Part shown: one piece after another, positions 18,466 to 26,388 of the stretch
Numbering within the stretch: the stretch's first letter is position 1
Layout: every line of letters begins with the position of its first letter
Assembly (NCBI RefSeq): GCF_012163145.1
Contig: NZ_JAAVTX010000006.1
Location: 1 to 64,000, forward strand
Length of the DNA stretch: 64,000 nt
Source: Falsiroseomonas frigidaquae
GTDB lineage: Bacteria > Pseudomonadota > Alphaproteobacteria > Acetobacterales > Acetobacteraceae
Direction: 5' to 3'
Translations under genes and position numbers: made by a program
Notes under the pieces: generated by a model
Databases searched by the model: none
The model's input: only the letters and a program-made list of their open reading frames with translations
Told to the model about the DNA's origin: nothing

Positions 18466-19044
18466 ATGCTGGTGCCTGTGGTCGGGCCCTCCGGGGCGGG
18501 GAAGGATACGCTGATGGACGCGGCCCGCGCGCGGCTGGCACGCGACCCGCGCTTCGTCTTCGCCCGCCGCCACATCACCCGCCCCGCCGAGGCGGGTGGC
18601 GAGGACCACCTGCCGCTCAGCGTCACGGAATTCCGCCGGATGCAGCAGGAAGGCGGCTTCGCCCTGTGGTGGGAGGCGCATGGGCTGCTCTACGGCATCC
18701 CATCCGCCATGGAGGTTGCGCTGGAAGGCGGCCGCGTCGTGGTCGCCAACCTGTCCCGCACCGTGCTGGCGGAGGCAGCCTCGCGCTACCCCATGCGTAT
18801 CCTGAACATCACGGCGCCGTACCACGTGCTGGCCGCGAGGCTGGCCGCGCGCGGCCGCGAATCGGCCGCGGATATCGAGTCCCGCCTGGCGAGGGAGGCG
18901 GTGCTGCCCGCCGCGCTGCCGGTCGAGACAGTGCTCAACGACGGCAGCGTGGAACAGGGGGTGGAGCGCGTGCTGGCCGCGCTCAGCCGAGCAGCGGCAG
19001 ACGCTCGGCCAACAGAAAAGGCGCACCCGGCCCCGCCTGGGTGA
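18466..19044 (+). CDS. phnN: Ribose 1,5-bisphosphate phosphokinase
   Basis: The product is 192 residues and makes PRPP from ribose 1,5-bisphosphate, the last step of C-P lyase phosphonate use. The P-loop G-P-S-G-A-G-K-D lies near residue 8, followed by R-R-H-I-T-R-P and E-D-H-L-P-L-S typical of PhnN and guanylate-kinase-like folds. It is the only phn gene before 25.6 kb on the plus strand. Its 3' end overlaps by 62 bp, tail to tail, with the DUF1045 gene. The ATG at 18466 puts the P-loop at its usual distance; in-frame TTG at 18448 is the alternative. Confidence 0.85.
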   Translation: MLVPVVGPSGAGKDTLMDAARARLARDPRFVFARRHITRPAEAGGEDHLPLSVTEFRRMQQEGGFALWWEAHGLLYGIPSAMEVALEGGRVVVANLSRTVLAEAASRYPMRILNITAPYHVLAARLAARGRESAADIESRLAREAVLPAALPVETVLNDGSVEQGVERVLAALSRAAADARPTEKAHPAPPG

Positions 19045-19657
19045 ACAGGCACAGCTCCGTCACCCGGCGGGGCTGGGCCGGCACGTCGCCAAGATGCGCG
19101 GCGAGCGCGGGGCGTACCACCGCCATCTCGGCCTCATTCAGCCGGCGCGAGAGCGTGACGTGGAACCACCATTCCTCGAAGACATAGTGGTAGCCCCAGC
19201 GGTGCAGGTTTTCCCGCTGCGGCGCGGTCATGCGTTCGGGACGGCGGCGGGCGATCTCGTCTTCCGTCGGCGGCACGCGATGCGCATCGAGGCCGGCGAC
19301 GCAGGCATCACAAAGCGCCTGCAGGTCGTCGGATCGCTCCGTCTCCAGCAGCGCCAGGAAGCCGTGATGCTCGGCCAGGTGCAGCGGCGGCAGGGCGAAG
19401 GGCCGTGTCCGCAGCGCCAGCGCCATGGCATCCTCGCGCAGCGCCGCATAGCTGGTGGCAATGCGGAAGGGCGGTTTCATCGTGGCGTGCAGGCCGTAGC
19501 CGCGCGCATCCCTGGTGATCTCCGCGATGTCGAGGCCGGGCAGGGCGGGCTGCCGGATGGTGGCGCCGGTTTCGGTATCCCGGCCGAGCCATTGCGAGCC
19601 GAGCCGGTGCAGCGGGTCTTCCAGCCGCGGCGCCCAGTAGATGCCGGCGCGCATCAT
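18983..19657 (-). CDS. DUF1045 phosphonate-metabolism protein (2H phosphoesterase fold)
   Basis: The product is 224 residues and belongs to the DUF1045 family found in C-P lyase loci. Two HxT motifs of the 2H phosphoesterase superfamily are seen: His57-x-Thr59 in G-L-H-A-T-M and His166-x-Thr168 in W-F-H-V-T-L. In E. coli the cyclic ribose phosphate made by C-P lyase is opened by PhnP, and no phnP gene is in this locus, so I infer that this protein may do that step. It lies 211 bp downstream of phnM and may be part of the same transcript. Two adjacent ATGs (19657, 19654) could start it. Confidence 0.75.
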   Translation of the reverse strand: MMRAGIYWAPRLEDPLHRLGSQWLGRDTETGATIRQPALPGLDIAEITRDARGYGLHATMKPPFRIATSYAALREDAMALALRTRPFALPPLHLAEHHGFLALLETERSDDLQALCDACVAGLDAHRVPPTEDEIARRRPERMTAPQRENLHRWGYHYVFEEWWFHVTLSRRLNEAEMAVVRPALAAHLGDVPAQPRRVTELCLFTQAGPGAPFLLAERLPLLG

Positions 19658-19694
19658 GCCAAATGACTCCCTCTCCACCCGTCAGGGGGGGGAG

Positions 19695-19806
19695 GGTTGG
19701 GGTGGGGGGGGCTTTGCAGGATGAGAGAAGCCGAGGTGCTGGGCGTAAGATACGCAGTGCCCGCCGGGAGGCCGCGCCCGAACGGCACGCCCCCCCCACC
19801 CCGACC
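19695..19806. repeat. Imperfect 17-bp G/C-tract inverted repeat in the phnM-DUF1045 gap
   Basis: A G-tract arm at 19695-19711 (GGTTGGGG then T and eight G) is mirrored with one mismatch by a C-tract arm at 19790-19806, 78 bp apart. The gap also carries CTCCCTCTCC-type ends (near 19668 and 19850). The layout resembles non-coding REP/MITE-like intergenic elements. The stem could affect phnM-DUF1045 mRNA. Confidence 0.5.
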
Positions 19807-19868
19807 AGCCTTTGGCGTTGCGGCAGTGCCGCAACCCCCAGCATGCGGGGGAGGGAGAAGAAGCCCAC

Positions 19869-21008
19869 TCACGCGATGCGTTCCCCGGCGCGCCACACCT
19901 TCCGCACCACGGCATGTCCCTCATGCGGCCGGATCTGCACCAGATCGGCGCGCAGCCCGGCTTCCAGGCGGCCGCGATCGGTGAAGCCCGCCATCCGCGC
20001 GGCGGTGTCCGTGATCATCGCGATCGCGGCCGGCAGCGTCGTGTGGCCCTGGCCGGCGGCGAGCCAGGCGGCCTCCACCATGGCGGGGGGCACGTAGTCA
20101 CTGGCCAGCACATCCACCGCCTGGTCATGCATCAGGTCCGAAACCGCGACATTGCCCGAGTGGCTGCCGCCGCGGATGATGTTGGGCGCGCCGGCGATCA
20201 CCTGCACGCCGAGCTTCTTGGCCGCCTGCGCGGCCTCCAGCGTCACCGGGAATTCGCTGATGGTGATGCCGTCCGCCGCGTTGCGGGCGATGCCCTCGGG
20301 GCTGTCATCGTCATGGCTGGCCAGCGGCAGGTTGCGGTAGGCGATGCGATCCAGCAGCCAGCGGCGGTTCGGCTCCAGCAGCTTCGCGCGCTGTTCCAGC
20401 AATTCGGTGATCCGCTGGTCCACCTGCGCCGCCGTCTTGCCGTTGCGGATGCGCATCTGGCGATAGCGTTCCACGTCCCGGTACTGGCCCACGCCCGGCG
20501 AGTGGTCCATGAAGCTGACCATGCGGACCAGCTTGTGGTCGGCCGCCATTTCCACCAGTTCGCGCATGTCGGCGGCGGGGATCTCGCAGCGCAGGTGCAG
20601 GAAGTGGTCGGATTTCAGCAGGCCGGTCCCGGTCAGCGCGTCCAGGTCCTGCACGCCCTCCACGAAGGTCTGGGTGCGGCCGACATCGAAGCCGAGATCG
20701 CCGAGGCACAGCGCATCCAGCACCGTGGTGACGCCGGCGGCCGCCGTCTGGCTGTCATGCGCGAGCATGGCGGAACGCGACGGCCAGCGCGCCGTGGCGC
20801 GGGGCTGCACCTGGCGTTCCAGATTGTCCGTATGCACATCGACGATGCCGGGGATCAAATGGTCGCCGTCGAGGTCGATGGCACCGGGCGCATGGCTGCG
20901 GCCGGGCTGGATCTCCGCAATGCGGTCTCCACGGATCACCAGCGTGCCGTGCAGGACCTCACCCGCCAGGACAAGGTGCGCGTTGGTCAGAATGACTTCG
21001 GGAATCAT
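19869..21008 (-). CDS. phnM: Ribose 1-methylphosphonate 5-triphosphate diphosphatase
   Basis: The product is 379 residues, an amidohydrolase-fold enzyme that removes pyrophosphate from alpha-D-ribose 1-methylphosphonate 5-triphosphate. Metal-site features are present: V-D-V-H-T-D-N-L-E at about 57-65, S-F-M-D-H-S-P-G-V-G-Q, the S-H-D-D-D-S segment and A-P-N-I-I-R-G-G-S-H-S-G-N. It is the last gene of the compact minus-strand phn operon and overlaps phnL by 4 bp. Confidence 0.92.
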   Translation of the reverse strand: MIPEVILTNAHLVLAGEVLHGTLVIRGDRIAEIQPGRSHAPGAIDLDGDHLIPGIVDVHTDNLERQVQPRATARWPSRSAMLAHDSQTAAAGVTTVLDALCLGDLGFDVGRTQTFVEGVQDLDALTGTGLLKSDHFLHLRCEIPAADMRELVEMAADHKLVRMVSFMDHSPGVGQYRDVERYRQMRIRNGKTAAQVDQRITELLEQRAKLLEPNRRWLLDRIAYRNLPLASHDDDSPEGIARNAADGITISEFPVTLEAAQAAKKLGVQVIAGAPNIIRGGSHSGNVAVSDLMHDQAVDVLASDYVPPAMVEAAWLAAGQGHTTLPAAIAMITDTAARMAGFTDRGRLEAGLRADLVQIRPHEGHAVVRKVWRAGERIA

Positions 21009-21703
21009 GCGGCGTCCTGGATTGGCAAAACTTCGAACAGGCGATCAGCCACCTGGTCGCGGATTTGGGTGTCGTGGAAGATGCCGATCAGCGCCGCGCC
21101 GCGGGCCTTGGCCTCCGCGATCAGCGTGACGACCACCTGGCGGTTTACCGGGTCGAGGCTGGCGGTGGGCTCATCGAGCAGCAGCACGGGGTAGTCCGCG
21201 GCAAAGCCACGCGCCAGGTTGATACGCTGCTGCTCACCGCCCGAGAAGGTGGCCGGCGGCAGGTCGTGCAGGCGCGCGGGCAGGTTCAGGCGGGTCAGCA
21301 GTTCCGTGGCACGGGCCAGCGCCGCCCCGGCCGGAACGCCACGGGCGCGCAACGGCTCCGCCACGATGTCGCGGGCGCCGATGCGGGGGATCACACGCAG
21401 GAACTGCGAGACATAGCCCAGCGTCTCCCGCCGTATCTCCCGCACCAGCATGGGGTCCGCCGCGGCAAGGTCCACCAGTTCGCCGCGATGGCGGATCAGG
21501 ATGCGGCCCGAACCGGCGCCGTAATTGCCGTAGAGGCAACGCATCAGCGTGGATTTGCCGGCGCCCGAAGGACCGGCCAGCGCCACGCACTCGCCCGGCG
21601 CGACGCTGAAATCCACATCGGCGAGGACCGGGATGCGGACATCCCCCTGCAGATGCAGCCGAAATTCCTTGGACAGTCCTTCGGTGGCCAGGGAGATGCT
21701 CAT
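21005..21703 (-). CDS. phnL: C-P lyase ABC-type ATPase PhnL
   Basis: The product is 232 residues with Walker A G-P-S-G-A-G-K-S, the signature F-S-G-G-E-Q-Q-R and Walker B P-V-L-L-L-D-E-P-T. PhnL is an ABC-fold protein linked to the C-P lyase core complex and needed for phosphonate use, not a transporter subunit. It overlaps phnK and phnM by 4 bp each, so translational coupling is likely. Confidence 0.92.
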   Translation of the reverse strand: MSISLATEGLSKEFRLHLQGDVRIPVLADVDFSVAPGECVALAGPSGAGKSTLMRCLYGNYGAGSGRILIRHRGELVDLAAADPMLVREIRRETLGYVSQFLRVIPRIGARDIVAEPLRARGVPAGAALARATELLTRLNLPARLHDLPPATFSGGEQQRINLARGFAADYPVLLLDEPTASLDPVNRQVVVTLIAEAKARGAALIGIFHDTQIRDQVADRLFEVLPIQDAA

Positions 21704-22473
21704 GCCGCCAGCACCGAGGAAACCAGGAGTTGCGTGTAGGGGTGCTGCGGGTCGTCCAGCACCCGGTCGGTCAGCCCGCTTTCCACCACCACGCCATGCC
21801 GCATCACCAGCATCCGGTGCGCCAGCAGGCGGGCGGCGGCGATGTCATGCGTCACGATCAGCACGGCCAGGCCAAGGTCGGCGACCAGCGCGCGGATCAG
21901 GTCGAGCAGCCGGGCCTGGACGGAGACATCGAGGCCGCCGGTCGGCTCATCCATGAAGACCAGTTTTGGTAATGTCACCAGCGTGCGGGCGATCTGCAGG
22001 CGCTGCTGCATGCCGCCCGAGAATTTCGCCGGGACCTCGTCCATGCGCGCCGGGTCGATCTCGACGCGGGTCAGCCAGTGGGAGGCTTGTTCCCGGATAT
22101 TGCCGTAGTGGCGGGCGCCGGTGGCCATCAGCCGCTCGCCGATATTGCCGCCGGCCGAGACCGCCATGCGGAGGCCATCGCGCGGGTTCTGATGCACGAA
22201 GCCCCATTCCGTGCGCATCAGGCGACGGCGCGCGGCCTCGCTCATGCCGAGCACGTCCTGGCCGAGATAGGAGACCTCCCCGGCATCCGGGCGCATCAGG
22301 CCGGACAGCACGCGCAGCAGCGTGGTCTTGCCGCTGCCGGATTCACCGACGATGGCGACGACCTCGCCGGGGTGGATATCGAGATCCACGCCATCCAGCG
22401 CGGCGATGCGGCCGAAGCGGAGGGTGAGGTCGCGGGCGGTGAGGAGGGGGGTCTTCGAGGAGCGCTCGTTCAT
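21700..22473 (-). CDS. phnK: C-P lyase ABC-type ATPase PhnK
   Basis: The product is 257 residues with Walker A G-E-S-G-S-G-K-T, signature F-S-G-G-M-Q-Q-R-L and Walker B L-V-F-M-D-E-P-T. PhnK docks on PhnJ in the C-P lyase core complex. The ATG at 22473 overlaps the phnJ stop (ATGA), which fixes the start; the in-frame extension upstream lies inside phnJ. Similarity to oligopeptide ABC ATPases is expected for this family. Confidence 0.92.
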   Translation of the reverse strand: MNERSSKTPLLTARDLTLRFGRIAALDGVDLDIHPGEVVAIVGESGSGKTTLLRVLSGLMRPDAGEVSYLGQDVLGMSEAARRRLMRTEWGFVHQNPRDGLRMAVSAGGNIGERLMATGARHYGNIREQASHWLTRVEIDPARMDEVPAKFSGGMQQRLQIARTLVTLPKLVFMDEPTGGLDVSVQARLLDLIRALVADLGLAVLIVTHDIAAARLLAHRMLVMRHGVVVESGLTDRVLDDPQHPYTQLLVSSVLAA

Positions 22474-23321
22474 TCCGCCGCTTCCTTCATCGCCTGCCGC
22501 TCGCTGCAGAAATCCGTGTCCGAACACACGAAGATCCGCCCGCCGACATCATCCGTCAGCACCTCGTCCAGATACGTATCGCCCGACCCGCACAACTCGC
22601 AGACATGCGGCGCGCGGATCGGCCGGAAGGGGTGGTCGTCGAAATCCAGGCTTTTCACCGACGTATAGGGCGGCACGGCATAGATCCGCTTCTCCCGCCC
22701 CGCGCCGAACAGCTGTAGCGCCGGCATCTGGTCCATCTTCGGATTATCGAAGGCGGGAATGGGGGACGGCGACATCAGGTAACGGCCATTCACCATCACC
22801 GGGTAGCTGTAGCTGGTTGCGATATGGCCGTGGCGGGCGATGTCCTCGTACAGCTTCACATGCATCAGCCCGTAATCGGCCATGGCATGCATCCGCCGCG
22901 TCTCCGCGATGCGCGGCTCCAGCCTTCCGAGCGGTTCCGGGATCGGCACCTGATAGACCAGGATCTGGTCCTCCCGCAGCTTGCGTTCCGGGATGCGGTG
23001 GCGGGTCTGGATGATGGTGGCGGCTTCCGTGCTTTCGGTGGTCGCGATCCCGGCGGTGCGGCGGAAGAAGGCGCGGATGGACACCGCATTGGTGGTGTCG
23101 TCGCTGCCCTGGTCGATCACCTTCAGCACATCGGCCGGTCCAAGCACCGCCGCCGTCACCTGGATGCCGCCCGTGCCCCAGCCATAGGGCAGCGGCATCT
23201 CGCGCGATCCGAAGGGCACCTGGTGGCCGGGGATGGCGACCGCCTTGAGGATGGCCCGGCGGATCATCCGCTTCGTGCTCTCATCCAGATAGGCGAAGTT
23301 GTAGCCGGGATCGTGCGTCAC
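22470..23321 (-). CDS. phnJ: Carbon-phosphorus lyase radical-SAM subunit
   Basis: The product is 283 residues and cleaves the C-P bond of ribose 1-phosphonate 5-phosphate using an iron-sulfur cluster and S-adenosylmethionine. Key residues fall at the E. coli positions: Gly32 (glycyl radical) in P-G-H-Q-V-P-F-G and the cysteines 241, 244, 266 and 272 in CELC...FVCSDTDFC. The start is GTG at 23321, overlapping the phnI stop (GTGA); this gives the E. coli-like length and the in-register residues. Confidence 0.95.
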   Translation of the reverse strand: MTHDPGYNFAYLDESTKRMIRRAILKAVAIPGHQVPFGSREMPLPYGWGTGGIQVTAAVLGPADVLKVIDQGSDDTTNAVSIRAFFRRTAGIATTESTEAATIIQTRHRIPERKLREDQILVYQVPIPEPLGRLEPRIAETRRMHAMADYGLMHVKLYEDIARHGHIATSYSYPVMVNGRYLMSPSPIPAFDNPKMDQMPALQLFGAGREKRIYAVPPYTSVKSLDFDDHPFRPIRAPHVCELCGSGDTYLDEVLTDDVGGRIFVCSDTDFCSERQAMKEAAE

Positions 23322-24388
23322 TTCGCCGCCTCCACGCTGGCCCTCATGGTGCGGACATTCTCCAGTTCCGACTGGAAATCGACGTAGTGCGGCAGCTTCA
23401 GATGCTCGACGAAGCCGGTGGCTTCGACATTGTCGCAATGCGACAGCACGAATTCCTGCTGCTGCGCCGGCGCCTCCGCCGCTTCACCCAGTTCGGATGC
23501 GCGCAGCGCGCGATCGACCAGCGCCATGGACATCGCCTTGCGCTCGCCATGGCCGAAGACCAGGCCATAGCCGCGGGTGAATTGCGGCGGCTCCGTCCGG
23601 CTGCCCTTGAACTGGTTCACCATCTGGCATTCGGTGACGGTGATGTCGCCGAGGTCGATCTCGAAGCCCAGCTCCGGCGGTGTGAAGCCCACCGCCACCT
23701 CGCCCATGCGGATCTCGCCGACGAAGGGGTGGTTGCCGCCATAGCCGCGCTGCGTCGAATAGCCGAGCGACAGCAGAAAACCCTCATCGCCCCGCGCCAG
23801 CGCCTGCAGGCGCAGCGCACGGTCGGCGGGGAAGGAGAGCGGTTCCCGGGTGAGGTCGCCCGGCTCCGCCTCACTTTCCGCTTCCCGCTGCATCAGCCCC
23901 TCGCGGGCCAGCATTTCCGTCACGCGCGGGGTGGGCTCATTGTTCGCTTCCGCTTCAGGCGCCCCGCTGGGCAACTGGCCCGCGGCAGCCAGGCGAAAAT
24001 CGAGCAGGCGGTGGGTGTAGTCGAAGGTCGGGCCCAGCACCTGGCCGCCCGGCAGGTCCTTGTAGGTGGCGCTGATGCGGCGCTGGATCGCCATGGCGTT
24101 GGTATCCAGCGGGGCGCTGGCGCCGAAGCGGGGCAGGGTGGTGCGATAGGCGCGCAGCAGGAAGGCGGCCTCGATCAGGTCGCCACGGGACTGCTTCACC
24201 GCCAGCGCGGCCAAGCCGCGGTCGTGGCAGGAGCCTTCCGCCATCACCCGGTCCACGGCGAGCCCAAGCTGCGCCTGCACCTGGTCCGCGGTCAGTTCCG
24301 GCAGGGCCGGGTCGCCGCGGCCGGTCTCGTCCAGCCAGGCATGGGCGGCGCCGATCGCGCGCTCACCGCCCTTGGTCGCGACATACAT
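23318..24388 (-). CDS. phnI: C-P lyase core subunit PhnI
   Basis: The product is 356 residues, the size of E. coli PhnI. Together with PhnG, PhnH and PhnL it attaches the phosphonate to ribose triphosphate by displacing adenine from ATP. The opening M-Y-V-A-T-K-G-G-E-R-A-I and the segments G-Y-G-G-N-H-P-F-V-G-E-I-R and F-V-L-S-H-C-D-N-V-E-A-T-G are family hallmarks. It is separated from phnH by three bases and overlaps phnJ by 4 bp. Confidence 0.94.
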   Translation of the reverse strand: MYVATKGGERAIGAAHAWLDETGRGDPALPELTADQVQAQLGLAVDRVMAEGSCHDRGLAALAVKQSRGDLIEAAFLLRAYRTTLPRFGASAPLDTNAMAIQRRISATYKDLPGGQVLGPTFDYTHRLLDFRLAAAGQLPSGAPEAEANNEPTPRVTEMLAREGLMQREAESEAEPGDLTREPLSFPADRALRLQALARGDEGFLLSLGYSTQRGYGGNHPFVGEIRMGEVAVGFTPPELGFEIDLGDITVTECQMVNQFKGSRTEPPQFTRGYGLVFGHGERKAMSMALVDRALRASELGEAAEAPAQQQEFVLSHCDNVEATGFVEHLKLPHYVDFQSELENVRTMRASVEAAK

Positions 24389-24391
24389 GGC

Positions 24392-25030
24392 TCAGCCTTC
24401 CTCGATCGCGACGCTGCGCGGCAGGGCGGCGATGGCATCCCCGGCGCAGAGAATCACATCCACCCCGCAGGGCGTCCGCGCGCGGTTCGTCGCCCAATCG
24501 GCCAGGAACCCCGCCGGCGCGCCGGTGACCTTCAGGCGGTGCGATTCGCGAATGCCCGGGCCGGTCAGGCGCCAGCCGGCGCCTTCCTCCAGCGCCGTCA
24601 CGTCCAGGATCAGCGTGGCGCCACGCTCCGGCTCCTCCTCCGTCCCGGGGTCCAGCGCCAGCAGCCCTGCCGCAGGGTCCAGCACGAATTGCGCCGCGCC
24701 GGCGGCCACCTGCGGCGCGCCGCAATGGAAGCGCACCCAGGCTTCCGCCTCCGGGCCGGCGGCGAGGCGGATCCGCGTCTCGGCATCCACCAGGGTCAGC
24801 AGCACGGCGGCGGCGGCGGCGGACAGGCCGGGCGGCAGTTCCGGCAGAAGCGGCACGCGCTGCACCTGGCCGGGGCGGCTCATCGCCTGCAGCACCGCAC
24901 GGAAGCCGGCCTGGGCGTCCAGCACAGGGTCGGCGAAGCCGGGGAATGTGGTGCCGGAGGCGCCGGGGAATGTGGTGCCGGAGGCACCGGAGAATATGGT
25001 GCCGGAGGCGCCGGGGGCGTTCGTGCTCAT
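24392..25030 (-). CDS. phnH: C-P lyase core subunit PhnH with a repeat-built N-terminal extension
   Basis: The product is 212 residues. The PhnH domain starts near residue 32 (F-A-D-P-V-L-D-A-Q-A-G-F-R), as E. coli PhnH does near its N-terminus. It is preceded by three A-S-G-T-x-F-x-G units encoded by 24-bp tandem repeats (24939-25010), not part of the family. The ATG at 25030 overlaps the phnG stop (ATGA), so the extension appears to be translated. PhnH supports the PhnGHIJ core complex. Confidence 0.88.
   Translation of the reverse strand: MSTNAPGASGTIFSGASGTTFPGASGTTFPGFADPVLDAQAGFRAVLQAMSRPGQVQRVPLLPELPPGLSAAAAAVLLTLVDAETRIRLAAGPEAEAWVRFHCGAPQVAAGAAQFVLDPAAGLLALDPGTEEEPERGATLILDVTALEEGAGWRLTGPGIRESHRLKVTGAPAGFLADWATNRARTPCGVDVILCAGDAIAALPRSVAIEEG
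24939..25010 (-). repeat. Three 24-bp tandem repeats inside the phnH 5' end
   Basis: Units at 24939-24962, 24963-24986 and 24987-25010. The first two differ only in their last base; the third differs at a few positions. Because the unit is a multiple of three the reading frame is kept, giving A-S-G-T-x-F-x-G repeats. It looks like a recent slippage expansion. Confidence 0.85.
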
Positions 25031-25494
25031 CGCATCTGGGTCATGGTGAAGAACTCCACGCGCGTTGCTGCCGCCTTTCGGGCCTGGCTCGCCCGCCGAT
25101 CGGCCTGGGCGCGTTCCAGCGGGCCGATCACCGCCGCCTCCAGCCCCGGGCGGCGCTCCGGGTCCTGCATCAGCGCATCGAGCAGCGCGGCAAGTTCCGC
25201 CTGGCGCGCATCGCGGCCGGCGACATAGCCATGGCCGACGGTGCCATCCGCCAGGCGCACGGCGCAGCGGGTGACGGTCATCTCGCCGAGGTTGAAGGGT
25301 GCGCCATCCCCGCCGGTGCGGCCGCGCACCATCACCAGCCCGGTCTCCGGCCCGCGCAGGCGCTTATGCGCCGGCAGGCCGGGCAGCGGATCCAGCCGCG
25401 CGGCAATCTCGGCGGCTTCGGCCCGCGCCAGGATGGACATCCAGCGGCGTCGTGCGGGAGGATCAGGGAGGGGGGTTGTCTGTGCTTTGCTCAT
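25027..25494 (-). CDS. phnG: C-P lyase core subunit PhnG
   Basis: The product is 155 residues from the ATG at 25494. The family segment R-R-R-W-M-S-I-L-A-R-A (about 15-25) and G-E-M-T-V-T-R-C-A-V-R are seen. It is the first gene of the operon, with an ATGA junction to phnH. An in-frame TTG at 25518 would add eight residues but lies inside the PhnF-type operator, so the ATG is preferred. Confidence 0.88.
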   Translation of the reverse strand: MSKAQTTPLPDPPARRRWMSILARAEAAEIAARLDPLPGLPAHKRLRGPETGLVMVRGRTGGDGAPFNLGEMTVTRCAVRLADGTVGHGYVAGRDARQAELAALLDALMQDPERRPGLEAAVIGPLERAQADRRASQARKAAATRVEFFTMTQMR

Positions 25495-25506
25495 GGGGTG
25501 CTCGAT

Positions 25507-25518
25507 TTGTATAGACAA
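25507..25518. promoter_or_regulatory. PhnF-type operator
   Basis: The sequence TTGTATAGACAA (TTGT-N4-ACAA) lies in the 127-bp gap between the divergent phnG and phnF genes. It closely matches the GntR-family PhnF site known from mycobacteria (TGGTATAGACCA). Its position suggests that PhnF represses the phnGHIJKLM operon and perhaps itself. Confidence 0.7.
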
Positions 25519-25621
25519 CTAGTCATCCGCCCCGATAAGGTCAAGCAAAACTCGCATAAGGCGACCGGGAGGGGTTTGAACTTTCGATGACGAACCGGAC
25601 AGCAAGGGGCCTTCCCTATTC

Positions 25622-26386
25622 ATGACGGATGACCCGAACGGACCCGAGGCGCTGCCCGCCGGCGGCCTGCTGGCGCGCGGCCAGGGCGTGGCGTTGTGGC
25701 GGCAGATCGCGCAGCGGCTGGAACGCGACATTGCCAGCGGCGTCCATGCCCCCGGCGGCCGCCTGCCGACCGAGGCCGAGCTCGCCGGCCAGTACAACGT
25801 CAACCGCCACACCGTGCGCCGCGCGATGGAGGAGCTGGAAGGCCGCGGCCTGGTCCGCATCGAACAGGGCCGCGGCAGCTTCGTGGCCGAGGATGTGGTG
25901 GATTACAGCCTCGGCCCGCGCACCCGCTTCTCCGAGATCATCCGCCGGCAGAACCGGGAACCGGGCGGGCGCATCCTGCGGGTGTCGGAGATGGCGGCGG
26001 AAACGGGGCTTGCCGAACAACTCGGCATCCGCCGTGGCCGGCCGGTGATCGTGGTGGAGCGGCTGTCGCTGGCCGATGGCAGGCCTCTGGTGCTCGGCAC
26101 GCACCATTTCCCGGCGACGCGATTCGGCCGGCTGCCCGATCTGCTGAGAGCCGATCCCTCCATCACCGCGGCGCTGACCGCCTGCGGCGTGCCGGATTAC
26201 CGCCGCCGCGTTACCCGCATCACCGCCCGCCTGCCGACGCCTGAGGAGGCGGAGCTGCTGCAGCAATCGCGCAACCGCCCGGTGCTGGTGACGGAAGCGG
26301 TGAATATCGATCCGGCCGGGGAGGTGGTGGATGTCTCCACCGGCCGCTACGCCGCCGGCCGTGCGCAGCTTGTCGTGGAGTCCTGA
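25622..26386 (+). CDS. phnF: GntR/HutC-type phosphonate operon regulator
   Basis: The product is 254 residues: an N-terminal winged helix (about 25-90, L-P-T-E-A-E-L-A-G-Q-Y-N-V-N-R-H-T-V-R-R) and a C-terminal UTRA effector domain (about 110-250). It is divergent from the phn operon and follows a PhnF-type operator. It likely represses phn genes until phosphonate or phosphate starvation signals bind the UTRA domain. The gene at 26389 starts two bases after its stop. Confidence 0.88.
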   Translation: MTDDPNGPEALPAGGLLARGQGVALWRQIAQRLERDIASGVHAPGGRLPTEAELAGQYNVNRHTVRRAMEELEGRGLVRIEQGRGSFVAEDVVDYSLGPRTRFSEIIRRQNREPGGRILRVSEMAAETGLAEQLGIRRGRPVIVVERLSLADGRPLVLGTHHFPATRFGRLPDLLRADPSITAALTACGVPDYRRRVTRITARLPTPEEAELLQQSRNRPVLVTEAVNIDPAGEVVDVSTGRYAAGRAQLVVES

Positions 26387-26388
26387 AC

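Noticed and set aside
16716-19187. Long open plus-strand frame of about 823 codons opposite the second gamma-glutamyltransferase gene
   Set aside because: It mirrors a clear gene on the other strand, has no conserved motif, and such antisense frames are common at this GC content.
24939-25010. CRISPR-like short repeats
   Set aside because: The units are directly adjacent without spacers, are in frame within phnH and are only three; no cas genes are present.
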